A stretch of DNA of 64,000 bases from Pelagerythrobacter aerophilus (GTDB lineage Bacteria > Pseudomonadota > Alphaproteobacteria > Sphingomonadales > Sphingomonadaceae). Made by a program: the position numbers and the translations under genes. Positions 19,099 to 27,841 of this stretch are shown here, in pieces. The notes under the pieces were generated by a model, which saw nothing but the letters and a program-made list of their open reading frames with translations, was not told where the DNA came from and made no database searches. Position 1 is the stretch's first letter, and each line of letters starts with the position of its first letter. The stretch is taken from the NCBI RefSeq assembly GCF_003581645.1, contig NZ_QXFK01000014.1, positions 186,001-250,000 of the forward strand, given 5' to 3'.

Positions 19099-20624
19099 TG
19101 GCCGAATCCCGGTTCCTGCGCGATCCGCGCGGCCTCCCGTGCGGCGGCGAGGAGGGCGCCGGCCTTGGCTTCGCATTCGCGTTGTTCGTAGGCCGGGTCG
19201 CTATCGGCGACGATGCCCGCACCGGCCTGGACGTGGAGCACGCCGTCTTTCACCACACCGGTGCGCAGGACAATGCAGCTGTCGACCGATCCGTCTGGTG
19301 CGAAATAGCCAACGCCGCCTGCGTAAGCCCCCCGTGTTTCGGGCTCGAGCTCCGCAATGATCTCGCACGCGCGGACCTTCGGTGCGCCGCTGACAGTGCC
19401 TGCGGGGAAGCCTGCGAAGAGCGCGTCCAATGCGTCCTTGTCGGCACCGAGACGGCCGACAACGTTGCTCACGATATGCATGACGTGGCTGTAGCGTTCG
19501 ACGGTGAAGCTGTCGGTCACTTCGACCGTGCCCTTTGCGGCGACGCGGCCGACATCGTTGCGGCCGAGATCCAGCAGCATGAGGTGTTCGGCGCGTTCCT
19601 TGGGATCGGCGAGCAGGCTGGCCTCTGCCGCACGATCGGCCTCAGGTGTGGCGCCGCGCGGGCGCGTACCGGCGATCGGACGGATCGTGACCTCCCCGTC
19701 GCGCACCCGGACGAGGATCTCGGGGCTCGACCCGACGACAGCGAAGCCGGGTAGATCGAGGAAATAGAGAAACGGTGAGGGGTTCACCCGCCTCAGCGCT
19801 CGGTAGAGCGCGAACGGCGGTAGCGGGAAGGGACACGTGAAGCGCTGGGCGAGCACGACCTGGAAGATGTCGCCGGCTTCGATGTAGCCCTTCGCGCGCG
19901 CAACCATTGCGGCGTAGTCTTCGCCGGCCATCGTCGGGGCCAGTGCCATCTCCGGCAGGTTTGCCGCGCGATCTGCCGGCGCGACGGGGCCGGCCATCTT
20001 TCGCAGGGTGTCATCGATCCGTTCTTCTGCAGCTTCGATTGCATGGTCCGGATCGCCGCCTTCCGCCCAGATCGGCGCGATGCAGAAAAGTTCGTCGCCC
20101 AGACGGTCGAACACGAGCAGCACGGTCGGGCGGACGAAGAGCATGTCGGGCAGGGCGACCGAGCTCTGCGGCGCGCGCGGCAGCTTCTCGACCAGCCCGA
20201 TGGTCTCGTATCCGAAATAGCCGACGAGGCAGGCGAGGGCTGGGGGCAGGGCCTCGGGCACGTCAATCCGGCAGCGGGCAACGAGTGCACGCAGTTCCGC
20301 CAGCGCCCCTTCGCTACACGGCGCGAACGCCGCCCGATCTTCGCGCCAGCACGGGTTGATTTCGGCATGATCGCCTTCGGCGCGGAACACCAGATCCGGA
20401 TCGAGGCCGAGCAGGCTGTAGCGCCCGCGCACCTCGCCGCCTTCGACCGATTCGAGCAGGAAGTCGCCCCGGCCCGGTTCGATCAGCTTCAGCGCCGCGC
20501 CCACCGGCGTTTCGGTATCGGCAACGACCTTGCGCCAGACGAGCGCCGGCCGTCCCGCAGCAAGCGCACTGCGAGCGGCGCCCGCGTTCGAGAGACCCGG
20601 GGCGGCCAGAGCCGACCCCCTCAA
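19095..20624 (-). CDS. trpE: Anthranilate synthase component I
   Basis: 509 residues. With TrpG it converts chorismate to anthranilate, the first committed step of tryptophan synthesis. The N-terminal domain has FLLESVEGGEVRGRYSLLG, containing the LLES feedback-site motif known in TrpE, and the chorismate-binding domain has IAGTRPRGATPE, DLGRNDVGRVA, PAGTVSGAPKVRA and AYAGGVGYF. The TTG start overlaps the stop of the PpiD-like gene (TTGA); a later GTG is possible, so the start is tentative. No leader peptide or attenuator is visible, because the gene directly follows ppiD. Confidence 0.95.
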   Translation of the reverse strand: MRGSALAAPGLSNAGAARSALAAGRPALVWRKVVADTETPVGAALKLIEPGRGDFLLESVEGGEVRGRYSLLGLDPDLVFRAEGDHAEINPCWREDRAAFAPCSEGALAELRALVARCRIDVPEALPPALACLVGYFGYETIGLVEKLPRAPQSSVALPDMLFVRPTVLLVFDRLGDELFCIAPIWAEGGDPDHAIEAAEERIDDTLRKMAGPVAPADRAANLPEMALAPTMAGEDYAAMVARAKGYIEAGDIFQVVLAQRFTCPFPLPPFALYRALRRVNPSPFLYFLDLPGFAVVGSSPEILVRVRDGEVTIRPIAGTRPRGATPEADRAAEASLLADPKERAEHLMLLDLGRNDVGRVAAKGTVEVTDSFTVERYSHVMHIVSNVVGRLGADKDALDALFAGFPAGTVSGAPKVRACEIIAELEPETRGAYAGGVGYFAPDGSVDSCIVLRTGVVKDGVLHVQAGAGIVADSDPAYEQRECEAKAGALLAAAREAARIAQEPGFGQ

Positions 20625-22555
20625 TTTTGCCCGAGGAGCTGTTTGCGGATCGCCGCGATCGCCGTTTCGTTGCGCTCGACGCCGAGTTCCTTGCGCAGCG
20701 CGAGACGAAGCTGATCGGCGTATTCGCGGCCCATCGCGCCTCCAAGGTCCGCGCTCGCCTGCGCGAACACCGGATCTTCACGGCTCACCTCGCCGGTCTC
20801 GATGTCGTCGAGATCGACGACGAACCAACCGTTGCTGTCCGGCGCTTCAAGCTTCTTCGTAGTACCCTCGGCCATGCTGAACAGCAGCGCGATCGGCGGG
20901 GGGAACCGCCCCTGCATCGCGGCAAGCTGTTCACGCGTGAGATCGATCTGCTCCACACCTGGCAGATCCTGCTCCTCCTCGCCGATTGCCGCAGTGAGCG
21001 TCGCACCGTCCTTGACGCGCTGCAGGATACGATCCGCTGCGGCGCGCGCCGCCTTGGCGCCCTGCGCCTGCCGCCAGGAAGCGACCACGTCGTCGCGGAT
21101 CTCCGCCAGCGGCGCAGCGGCCGAGGGGATGATCTGGCTCGCCTCGAAGATCAGGAACGTCTGGCCTCGTTCGATCTCCGCAACCTGCGGCTGGCCTTCG
21201 GACATCTGGAATGCCGTCTCCATCGCAGGCGCGAGAACTTGGGGCGCAGTTTCGTTCGGCGTGCCGTAGACGCCGCCCGATGCAAGCAGCGGACGCGTGG
21301 TTTGCAGTTCGGCGCCGAGGTCCTTCGCGACGTCGGACAGCGAAACGCCGTCCGCGAACTGCTCTTCGACGTTCGCAGCAAGATCGGCGAGAGCATTCTG
21401 GCGCTTTTCGACCCGCAGCGCGTCGGCAATCTCGCTGCGAACCTGCTCGAAGCTGCGCGCCGCCGTCGTATCGATCTCGTCCACCCGCACGACGTGCCAG
21501 CCGAGGCCGCTTCGTGCAGGCGCCGCAATCTCTCCGCGGTTCGCTGCGAAAACGGCGCGGGCGACTTCGGGTGAGCTGCGAGCCGCTAGATCTTCCCGGG
21601 AAATCGGCCCCAGCGCCGCCGTGTCGAATCCGGCCTCACGTGCTGCCGTTTCCAGCGAACCGCCTGTGCTCACCCGCTGGCGGATGGCATTCGCCGCGTC
21701 CTGCGTGGGAACGATGAGCTGCGTGAGACGGCGATTCTCGCTCGCCGCATATTGCGCACGATTTTCGTCATAGCGCGCCCGAATTTCGGCCGCGGTCGGT
21801 TCGGCCTGCTTGCCGAGGGTATCGGCGCCGAACACCGCATACCGGATTACCCGGCGCTCGGGCCGAATGAAATCGGCGCGGCTTTCGGTGTAGTGGGCTT
21901 CGAGAGCGGACTGGCTGGGATCGCCGGTCGGCGCGAAAGCCCGCGCCGGGAGGACCGCGATAGCGCCGCGGCGCCGTTCCTTGAGCAATGCGGCGTAGTG
22001 CGTCACGACCTTTTCCGGGGCCTTCCCGCCGATCGCGACGGGAACGAGCAGTTGCTGGGCGAGCAGGCCCTGCGCCAGATCGGCGCGGAACGTCGCTTCC
22101 GAGAGGCCCTGGGCGGCGATCAACTGACGGAACGTGTTCGTGTCGAACTCTCCGTTGGCGCCGCGGAATTGCGGAATGGCCATGATCTCGCTGTTGACCA
22201 GGTTCTCCCCCGCGCGGAGCCCGTGAAGGCGTGCATATTCGGCGATCGCCGCGCGATCGATCATCTGGTCCAGGACGTCGTCCAGTCCGCCTTGTTCGAT
22301 GAAGGCGTTCATCGACAGATTCGGATTGCTCTGCCGAGCCTGATCGAGCGCTGCGTTCGCGCTGCTGATCAGATCGGCCGAATCGATCTTCCGATCGCCG
22401 ACCACCGCCACCCGGTCGCCGCCGGCGACGCCGCCGAAGGTGCCCGAGTTGGCCAGATCGCTGCTCGCAAAGGCGATCGCGATCAGCGCCAGAAAGGCCA
22501 ACGTGATGGGAACGCCAAACTTCGAGTTGAAGAAGTTGCGGAAGAATAGGAGCAT
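20621..22555 (-). CDS. ppiD: PpiD-like periplasmic peptidyl-prolyl isomerase/chaperone
   Basis: 644 residues. A single N-terminal anchor (residues 17-37, VPITLAFLALIAIAFASSDL) is followed by a SurA-N-like helical domain (residues 60-190), a parvulin-type domain at about 260-370 (ASENRRLTQLIVP through SGLGWHVVRVDEI), and a second degenerate helical/parvulin-like region. PpiD assists newly exported proteins at the SecYEG exit. In this window secG lies about 1 kb away on the other strand, though not in one operon. It heads the minus-strand run that continues with trpE. Confidence 0.9.
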   Translation of the reverse strand: MLLFFRNFFNSKFGVPITLAFLALIAIAFASSDLANSGTFGGVAGGDRVAVVGDRKIDSADLISSANAALDQARQSNPNLSMNAFIEQGGLDDVLDQMIDRAAIAEYARLHGLRAGENLVNSEIMAIPQFRGANGEFDTNTFRQLIAAQGLSEATFRADLAQGLLAQQLLVPVAIGGKAPEKVVTHYAALLKERRRGAIAVLPARAFAPTGDPSQSALEAHYTESRADFIRPERRVIRYAVFGADTLGKQAEPTAAEIRARYDENRAQYAASENRRLTQLIVPTQDAANAIRQRVSTGGSLETAAREAGFDTAALGPISREDLAARSSPEVARAVFAANRGEIAAPARSGLGWHVVRVDEIDTTAARSFEQVRSEIADALRVEKRQNALADLAANVEEQFADGVSLSDVAKDLGAELQTTRPLLASGGVYGTPNETAPQVLAPAMETAFQMSEGQPQVAEIERGQTFLIFEASQIIPSAAAPLAEIRDDVVASWRQAQGAKAARAAADRILQRVKDGATLTAAIGEEEQDLPGVEQIDLTREQLAAMQGRFPPPIALLFSMAEGTTKKLEAPDSNGWFVVDLDDIETGEVSREDPVFAQASADLGGAMGREYADQLRLALRKELGVERNETAIAAIRKQLLGQN

Positions 22556-22752
22556 GTCGTGGGTGGTTCCGGAAGCTGCGATCGATTTGGGGTTGCGCTA
22601 TACGGCGAGCGCTTTATCCGGCCTGCGGCGTCCCGGCAACAGGTCGGCAGCGCTTTTGGCCCTGCAAGGCGAAGCATCTGGCGGCCGGGGCGTATCGCCC
22701 CATATAGGCGGCGATCGGAATCGTCTAAATCGGGATTACAGGACGGATTGTC

Positions 22753-23517
22753 ATGGCCGAACGGCCCTATATCGTTGGAAACTGGAAGATGAACGGCACG
22801 CGGGCGATGCTCGCCCAGGCGCGTGCCATCGACCGCGCGGCGCAGAACATGATGAAGGTCGAAGTGGCGCTTGCGCCGCCGTTCACACTGATTCACGCGA
22901 CCCACCGGGAAGTCGAGCAAATCGGCGTCGGCGCTCAGGATTGCCATTGCTCCACCGACGGTGCGCATACCGGTGATGTCTCCGCGACGATGGTCGCCGA
23001 CGCGGGCGCGAAGTTCGTGATTCTGGGACATAGCGAGCGGCGGCAGAACCACGGCGAAGACGACGCGCTGGTTCGTGCCAAGGCGGAGGCGGCCCTGGCC
23101 GCGAGCCTGCGGGTGATCATGTGCTGCGGCGAGACCGAGGATGTCCGCGACGCGGGCAATGCCATCGAATTCGTCGCTTCCCAGCTTCGCGCCTCGCTGC
23201 CCGAGAAGCACGAGCGGGCCGGCGAGATGCTGACGGTTGCTTACGAGCCGGTCTGGGCGATCGGCACCGGCCGCACGCCGACGGTCGACGATATCGGCGT
23301 CATGCATCGTGCGATCCGCGAACTGCTGGTCGAACGCTATGGGGACGCCGACGGTGCGTCGATACGAATCCTCTATGGCGGGTCGGTCAAGGCGGACAAT
23401 GCCCGCGAACTGCTGTCGGCGGACGAGGTCGGCGGCGCGCTGGTCGGCGGTGCGAGCCTGACGGCAGACAGCTTCATGGGTATCGTCATTGCTGCTGCCG
23501 AAGTGCACGAGCAATAA
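22753..23517 (+). CDS. tpiA: Triosephosphate isomerase
   Basis: 254 residues, interconverts dihydroxyacetone phosphate and glyceraldehyde 3-phosphate in glycolysis and gluconeogenesis. Motifs: GNWKMNGT at the N-terminus (catalytic lysine), LGHSERRQ (catalytic histidine), VAYEPVWAIGTGRTP (catalytic glutamate and loop 6) and ILYGGSVKADNA. The start ATG follows TTACAGGACGGATTGTC; the Shine-Dalgarno is weak (AGGA). The 197 bases upstream hold the divergent promoters of tpiA and ppiD; I could not pick either one with confidence. Confidence 0.97.
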   Translation: MAERPYIVGNWKMNGTRAMLAQARAIDRAAQNMMKVEVALAPPFTLIHATHREVEQIGVGAQDCHCSTDGAHTGDVSATMVADAGAKFVILGHSERRQNHGEDDALVRAKAEAALAASLRVIMCCGETEDVRDAGNAIEFVASQLRASLPEKHERAGEMLTVAYEPVWAIGTGRTPTVDDIGVMHRAIRELLVERYGDADGASIRILYGGSVKADNARELLSADEVGGALVGGASLTADSFMGIVIAAAEVHEQ

Positions 23518-23595
23518 GCCCTACGCCGGAGGGGCGGCTTGCCCCGACGCCGCGCAGTCCCTAGATGCGCGGGCAAACGGATCGAGATAGAACGC

Positions 23596-23979
23596 ATGTC
23601 CCTCTTCATTTTCCTTTTCGTGCTCCAGGCGATCGTCGCCGCGGCGTTGGTCGGCGTCGTGCTGATGCAGCGTTCCGAGGGCGGCGGGCTTGGCATCGGC
23701 GGTGGCGGTAGCCCGGGTGGATTGATGAGCGCCCGCGGCGCGGCAGACTTCCTCACCCGGGCGACGAAGTGGCTGGCGGTCGTTTTCGTCCTCCTCTCGA
23801 TCGCGCTCGCGGTGATTGCGGCCGAGACGACCGGACAGGACAGCATTACCTCGACGCTCGACCGCTCGATCGCCGATCCGCTCGGAGAGGCCGCTGGCGG
23901 TACGCCGGCGCCTGCGGCACCTGCTACGCAGCCCCCTGCTCCGGCCGGTGACGATCCGCTGGCCGACGTCACCCAGTAA
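23596..23979 (+). CDS. secG: Preprotein translocase subunit SecG
   Basis: 127 residues. Two TM segments at about 2-24 (LFIFLFVLQAIVAAALVGVV) and 56-76 flank a glycine-rich loop with SEGGGLGIGGGGSPGG and MSARGAADFLTR, the usual SecG pattern. SecG assists SecYE during protein export. The C-terminal tail (residues 100-127) is Ala/Pro-rich and variable. The internal ATG is chosen because the upstream extension is basic and not SecG-like. It lies between tpiA and pyrG; this tpiA-secG-pyrG order is common in alphaproteobacteria. Confidence 0.93.
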   Translation: MSLFIFLFVLQAIVAAALVGVVLMQRSEGGGLGIGGGGSPGGLMSARGAADFLTRATKWLAVVFVLLSIALAVIAAETTGQDSITSTLDRSIADPLGEAAGGTPAPAAPATQPPAPAGDDPLADVTQ

Positions 23980-24067
23980 CTTCACACTGGCAGTTGTGGA
24001 TTGCGGGCGCTTGCCCGCACCATTCCGCTTGCCCCGACTCATACCTCACGCGTAAGGCCCGACTCCC

Positions 24068-25702
24068 ATGGCGCGGTACATATTTATCACCGGCGGCGTG
24101 GTTTCTTCGCTCGGTAAAGGTCTCATGGCGGCGAGCCTCGGCGCGTTGCTGCAGGCACGCGGGTTCAAGGTCCGCATTCGCAAGTTCGACCCCTACCTCA
24201 ACGTCGATCCGGGGACGATGAGCCCCTATCAGCACGGCGAGGTTTACGTCACCGACGACGGGGCGGAGACCGACCTCGACCTCGGCCACTACGAGCGCTT
24301 CACGGGCGTTTCCGCGCGCCAGAGCGACAACGTGACCTCGGGCCGTATCTATCAGCAGATCATCGCCAGGGAGCGGCGTGGCGACTATCTGGGCGCGACC
24401 GTCCAGGTGATTCCGCACGTGACCGACGCGATCAAGGAATTCGCGCTCGCCGACCAGGACGACCACGACTTCATCCTGTGCGAGATCGGCGGCACGGTGG
24501 GCGACATCGAATCGCTGCCCTTCATGGAAGCCATCCGTCAGCTCCGGAACGAGCTCGAGCCAGACCGGACGCTGAGCGTCCACGTCACGCTGGTGCCCTA
24601 CATCGCGGCGGCCGGCGAACTGAAGACCAAGCCGACGCAGCACTCGGTGCGCGAACTCGCCAGCCTGGGGATCAAGCCCGATCTCCTCCTGTGCCGCTGC
24701 GAGCATCCGCTGCCCGACAGCGATCGCCGCAAGATCGCCCAGTTCTGCAACGTCCGCCCCGAAGCGGTCATTCCGGCACTCGATGCCTCGTCGATCTACG
24801 CGGTGCCGCTGCAATATCACCGCGAAGGGCTCGATACGCAGGTGCTGCGCGGCTTCGGGATCGAGGACGCGCCGGAGCCGGATCTTTCGATCTGGCACGA
24901 CATCCTCGACCGCTACGAGCATCCCGAAGGCGAGGTGACGATCGGTGTGGTCGGCAAGTACGTCGGCCTGCCCGATGCGTACAAGTCGCTCAACGAGGCG
25001 CTTATCCACGGCGGCATGGCCAATCGGGTTCGAGTCAACATCCGCTGGATCGATGCGGAACTGTTCGAGGGCGAGGATTCGGAGCTCGCGGCCAAGCTTG
25101 AGCCGCTTCACGGCATTCTGGTGCCCGGCGGCTTCGGCGAACGGGGGTCCGAAGGGAAGATCTCGAGCGTCCGTTTCGCGCGGGAGCGCGGCGTACCGTT
25201 CCTCGGCATCTGCCTCGGCATGCAGATGGCCTGCATCGAAGGCGCGCGCAGCGCCGGCCATCCAGGTGCGTCCTCGACCGAGTTCGGCGAGACTCAGGAG
25301 CCGGTGGTCGGCATCATCACCGAATGGATGAGCGAGGAGGGCCTGCAGAAGCGTGAGGCCGGCGGGGATCTTGGCGGAACGATGCGGCTTGGCGCATACG
25401 ATGCCAAGCTTGCAGGCAACAGCCACGTCTCGCGCATCTATGGCGGGGCCACGGAAATATCGGAGCGCCATCGCCATCGCTACGAGGTCAACGTCGCCTA
25501 TCGCGACGCGCTCGAGAGCGGGGGCCTGATCTTCTCGGGCATGTCGCCTGACGGATTGCTGCCGGAAATCGTCGAGCGCCCCGAACATCCGTGGTTCGTC
25601 GGGGTGCAGTTCCATCCGGAACTGAAATCGAAACCATTCGATCCGCACCCGCTGTTCGCCGGCTTCGTAGCGGCCGCGCTGGACCAATCGCGCCTCGTCT
25701 AA
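24068..25702 (+). CDS. pyrG: CTP synthase
   Basis: 544 residues, makes CTP from UTP, ATP and glutamine. The N-terminal amidoligase part begins [20 protein letters not shown] (P-loop) with [20 protein letters not shown]. The C-terminal glutamine amidotransferase part has [11 protein letters not shown], the nucleophile in [12 protein letters not shown] and the His/Glu pair in [11 protein letters not shown]. Full length and typical. A start at ATG 24068 gives the normal family N-terminus. A long open frame on the opposite strand across the whole gene is a shadow of high-GC codon use. Confidence 0.97.
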   Translation: MARYIFITGGVVSSLGKGLMAASLGALLQARGFKVRIRKFDPYLNVDPGTMSPYQHGEVYVTDDGAETDLDLGHYERFTGVSARQSDNVTSGRIYQQIIARERRGDYLGATVQVIPHVTDAIKEFALADQDDHDFILCEIGGTVGDIESLPFMEAIRQLRNELEPDRTLSVHVTLVPYIAAAGELKTKPTQHSVRELASLGIKPDLLLCRCEHPLPDSDRRKIAQFCNVRPEAVIPALDASSIYAVPLQYHREGLDTQVLRGFGIEDAPEPDLSIWHDILDRYEHPEGEVTIGVVGKYVGLPDAYKSLNEALIHGGMANRVRVNIRWIDAELFEGEDSELAAKLEPLHGILVPGGFGERGSEGKISSVRFARERGVPFLGICLGMQMACIEGARSAGHPGASSTEFGETQEPVVGIITEWMSEEGLQKREAGGDLGGTMRLGAYDAKLAGNSHVSRIYGGATEISERHRHRYEVNVAYRDALESGGLIFSGMSPDGLLPEIVERPEHPWFVGVQFHPELKSKPFDPHPLFAGFVAAALDQSRLV

Positions 25703-26042
25703 GCCGCCTAAGCGCGTATTATCGTTGGCGAACTTGCGAAATCATAGGCCTCTCTGACCCGTATGGGCGCAATAAACAGCGTCAAATCGGGACAGCGAGG
25801 CACAGATGTTTGCGCCTCGGCTTTATCTTTTGATGAATTCAGCGCATGATGCCGTTGGGCACGCGCGATTTTTTTCGTGAGTCGTCCGCGAGGGGCTCCA
25901 GGCTATTGAATCGAGCTTGGCTCGGAGTTGATCGTCTTCTGCGACCCGGACGATCATGCTCCGTGACAAGGCGGCGTCCGCGCCGCGGGGGCGGGCTTTC
26001 GGGCCCGCCTCCATCTCCGGCCGCTGCCTCCGTCTGTAATTG
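25703..26042. other. Gene-poor intergenic region after pyrG
   Basis: About 340 bases without a convincing protein gene. The first half is less GC-rich than its surroundings, with runs such as GATTTTTTTCG (25868-25878). The right part has the strong hairpin at 25989-26010. No tRNA or known riboswitch fold was recognised. A small RNA or the 3' UTR of pyrG is possible. Confidence 0.4.
25989..26010 (+). terminator. Hairpin downstream of pyrG region
   Basis: GGCGGGC (25990-25996) pairs perfectly with GCCCGCC (26003-26009) around a TTTCGG loop. The T-run is poor (TCCATCTCC), so this is a likely but imperfect terminator for transcripts coming from pyrG or for a small RNA ending here. Confidence 0.5.
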
Positions 26043-26080
26043 AACAAAACGGCCCGCCCCGTTTCCAGAGGCGGACCGTT
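26043..26080 (-). terminator. Rho-independent terminator of hsp20
   Basis: On the minus strand AACGG-t-CCGCC (26070-26080 side) pairs with GGCGG-g-CCGTT (26048-26058 side), one mismatch, and is followed by TTTTG. It lies 19 bases past the hsp20 stop. Confidence 0.75.
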
Positions 26081-26098
26081 CCAGCTTGCCAGTACCTG

Positions 26099-26587
26099 TC
26101 AGGCGGCGTCGGCCTTGTCTTCGCTCTCGTCGCCGTCGTCATCCCGGACGACCTCGAGCGTCTTCTGCCCGTTCACGGCGATCTTCTTCGGCTTCATCGC
26201 TTCAGGCACTTCGCGGACCAGATCGATCGCGAGCAGGCCGTCCTCGAGCCGCGCGTTCTCGACGCGGACGTAATCGGCCAGTTCGAAGCGACGCTCGAAC
26301 CCGCGATTGGCGATACCCACATGGAGCATTTCGCTCTCGCTATCGGTTTCTTCGCGCTTCTTGCCCTGAACGACGAGCAGGTTCTGCTGCGCCGTGATAT
26401 CGATGTCCGACGGGCGGAAGCCGGCCACCGCCAGAACGATGCGATAGCTGTCTTCGCCCCGGCGCTCGATGTTGAAGGGCGGATAGTTGTCGCCGGTGTT
26501 GCTGCGCGCCTGCCGCTCGAGCAGGTCGAACAGATGGTCGAAGCCGACGGTGGAGCGGCGGTAAGGGGTAAAATCAAAACGGTTCAT
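26099..26587 (-). CDS. ibpA: Small heat-shock protein Hsp20 (IbpA type)
   Basis: 162 residues, ATP-independent chaperone that holds unfolding proteins in the cytoplasm. It begins MNRFDFTPYRRSTVGFDHLF, typical of alphaproteobacterial IbpA. The alpha-crystallin domain spans about residues 35-130 (YPPFNIERRGEDSYRIVLAV onward), with a C-terminal PKKIAVN, the IxI/V-like tail anchor. The C-terminus is acidic (DDDGDESEDKADAA). AGGAGG lies nine bases before the ATG and is part of a ROSE-type hairpin; an RpoH-type promoter lies about 100 bases upstream. Expression is therefore probably heat-controlled at both the RNA-synthesis and translation levels. Confidence 0.95.
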   Translation of the reverse strand: MNRFDFTPYRRSTVGFDHLFDLLERQARSNTGDNYPPFNIERRGEDSYRIVLAVAGFRPSDIDITAQQNLLVVQGKKREETDSESEMLHVGIANRGFERRFELADYVRVENARLEDGLLAIDLVREVPEAMKPKKIAVNGQKTLEVVRDDDGDESEDKADAA

Positions 26588-26686
26588 CGAAACAAATCCT
26601 CCTAAGAGCAATTTGACTATGTGCCGGGCCCAATGCGGCGCCCGGCGGTTTGGCGGAGGACACATCCATTGCGGCATGCGCCTCCA
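26588..26686 (-). ncRNA. ROSE-type RNA thermometer in hsp20 leader
   Basis: The leader ends with a hairpin (26594-26614, minus strand) in which AAATTGCTC pairs with GAGGATTT-side bases containing the Shine-Dalgarno AGGAGG. The TTGCT element with an unpaired G facing the Shine-Dalgarno is the hallmark of ROSE elements. A second stable stem, GCCGGGC/GCCCGGC (about 26624-26647), lies upstream, as in multi-hairpin ROSE leaders. Melting at high temperature would free the ribosome site. Confidence 0.8.
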
Positions 26687-26692
26687 TTCGCC

Positions 26693-26720
26693 AGATAGGG
26701 AGCACGGCCCGCCGTTCAAG
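26693..26720 (-). promoter_or_regulatory. RpoH (sigma-32)-type promoter of hsp20
   Basis: On the minus strand CTTGAA (26715-26720), a 14-base spacer, then CCCTATCT (26693-26700). This closely matches the heat-shock sigma consensus CTTGAAA / CCCCATnT. The predicted RNA start near 26686 gives a leader of about 100 bases, the size of a ROSE element. Confidence 0.75.
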
Positions 26721-26755
26721 AGCCTCTTCTTGCCAAGAATAACCGAGGAATATCA

Positions 26756-27019
26756 ATGAGTACCCCAAAGGTCGACATCTACACCAAATTCGGATGCGGA
26801 TATTGCTTTCGTGCCAAGCGCCTGCTGGACCAGAAGGATGTCGATTATACCGAATATGATATCACTCTGGGCGGCCCGAAGCGTGACGAGATGCTGAAGC
26901 GGGCTCCGGGCGCGCGCACGGTGCCGCAGATCTTCATCGGCGACACCCACGTTGGCGGGTCGGACGAGCTCCACGCGCTCGAACGCGAAGGCAAGCTGGA
27001 CGCGCTGCTCGGCGGATGA
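26756..27019 (+). CDS. grxC: Glutaredoxin 3
   Basis: 87 residues, a glutathione-dependent disulfide reductase of the cytoplasm. The active site is CGYC at residues 14-17 (FGCGYCFRAKRLL); most GrxC proteins have CPYC. The glutathione-binding elements RTVPQIFIG and GGSDELHALE are intact. GAGG lies about 8 bases before the ATG. It is divergent from hsp20, so the two share a 168-base control region. The stop overlaps the start of the next gene (ATGA), so the pair is translationally coupled. Confidence 0.94.
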   Translation: MSTPKVDIYTKFGCGYCFRAKRLLDQKDVDYTEYDITLGGPKRDEMLKRAPGARTVPQIFIGDTHVGGSDELHALEREGKLDALLGG

Positions 27020-27831
27020 CGCGCATCGCACTTCTCCAGATGCAGTCGGGGATCGACCCGGGCCGCAACGCCGCAACGATCGTGGAGGCCGCGGAACGCG
27101 CTGCGGGCGAGGGTGCGGCGATGCTTTTTACGCCCGAAATGTCGGGTCTGCTCGACCGCGACCGTGCCAGAGCCGCGAAGAACATCGCGCGAGAAGCGGA
27201 CGACCGCGTGCTGAGCGCCGTCCGGGAAGCGGCAGCGCGGAAGGCACTATGGATCGCCCTCGGCTCCCTCGCGATCGACCTCGGAGGCGGCAAGTGGGCG
27301 AACCGCAGCTACCTGATCGATTCAGGCGGAGATATCGCCGCGCGCTACGACAAGATGCACATGTTCGACGTCGATCTCGCCAGCGGAGAGAGTTGGCGCG
27401 AATCGAATGCTTATCGTCCGGGTGAGGAGATCGTGACAACCGATACGCCGCTCGGCCGACTGGGTCTTTCGATCTGCTACGATCTGCGTTTCCCCGCACT
27501 GTTCGAGGCGCTCGGCAACCGCCGGTGCGATGCGATTGCGATCCCCGCTGCCTTCACCGTCCCGACCGGCGAGGCGCACTGGCACGTGCTTCAACGGGCG
27601 CGGGCGATCGAGGCGAGCGCCTACGTGATCGCTGCGGCGCAGGTCGGCACTCACGAGGACGGCCGGCGAACCTACGGGCACAGCCTGGTGGTCGATCCGT
27701 GGGGAGAAGTCCTGCTCGACATGGGTGGCGAAGGGCCGGGACTGGGCTTTGCCGAGATCGATGCAGAGCGGATCGCCGAGGTCCGCCGGCAGGTTCCCAG
27801 CCTTGCCAATCGCCGCCAGATGCCCGACTAG
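27016..27831 (+). CDS. Carbon-nitrogen hydrolase (Nit1/deaminated-glutathione amidase type)
   Basis: 271 residues, nitrilase superfamily. The catalytic triad is visible: Glu in LFTPEMSGLL, Lys in RYDKMHMFDVDL and Cys in GLSICYDLRFPAL. The segment KMHMFDVDLASGESWRES is typical of Nit1-like enzymes, which remove deaminated glutathione (a repair role). The link to glutathione agrees with its coupling to grxC. Other omega-amidase activities remain possible. It ends 10 bases before the DUF1178 gene. Confidence 0.9.
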   Translation: MTRIALLQMQSGIDPGRNAATIVEAAERAAGEGAAMLFTPEMSGLLDRDRARAAKNIAREADDRVLSAVREAAARKALWIALGSLAIDLGGGKWANRSYLIDSGGDIAARYDKMHMFDVDLASGESWRESNAYRPGEEIVTTDTPLGRLGLSICYDLRFPALFEALGNRRCDAIAIPAAFTVPTGEAHWHVLQRARAIEASAYVIAAAQVGTHEDGRRTYGHSLVVDPWGEVLLDMGGEGPGLGFAEIDAERIAEVRRQVPSLANRRQMPD

Positions 27832-27841
27832 CGCGCCCGCT

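Noticed and set aside
19095-20700. trp attenuator or leader peptide before trpE
   Set aside because: trpE overlaps the upstream ppiD gene by four bases, leaving no leader region.
23969-25687. Long minus-strand open frame opposite pyrG
   Set aside because: It mirrors the pyrG codons, has no protein-like motif, and such frames are common opposite GC-rich genes.
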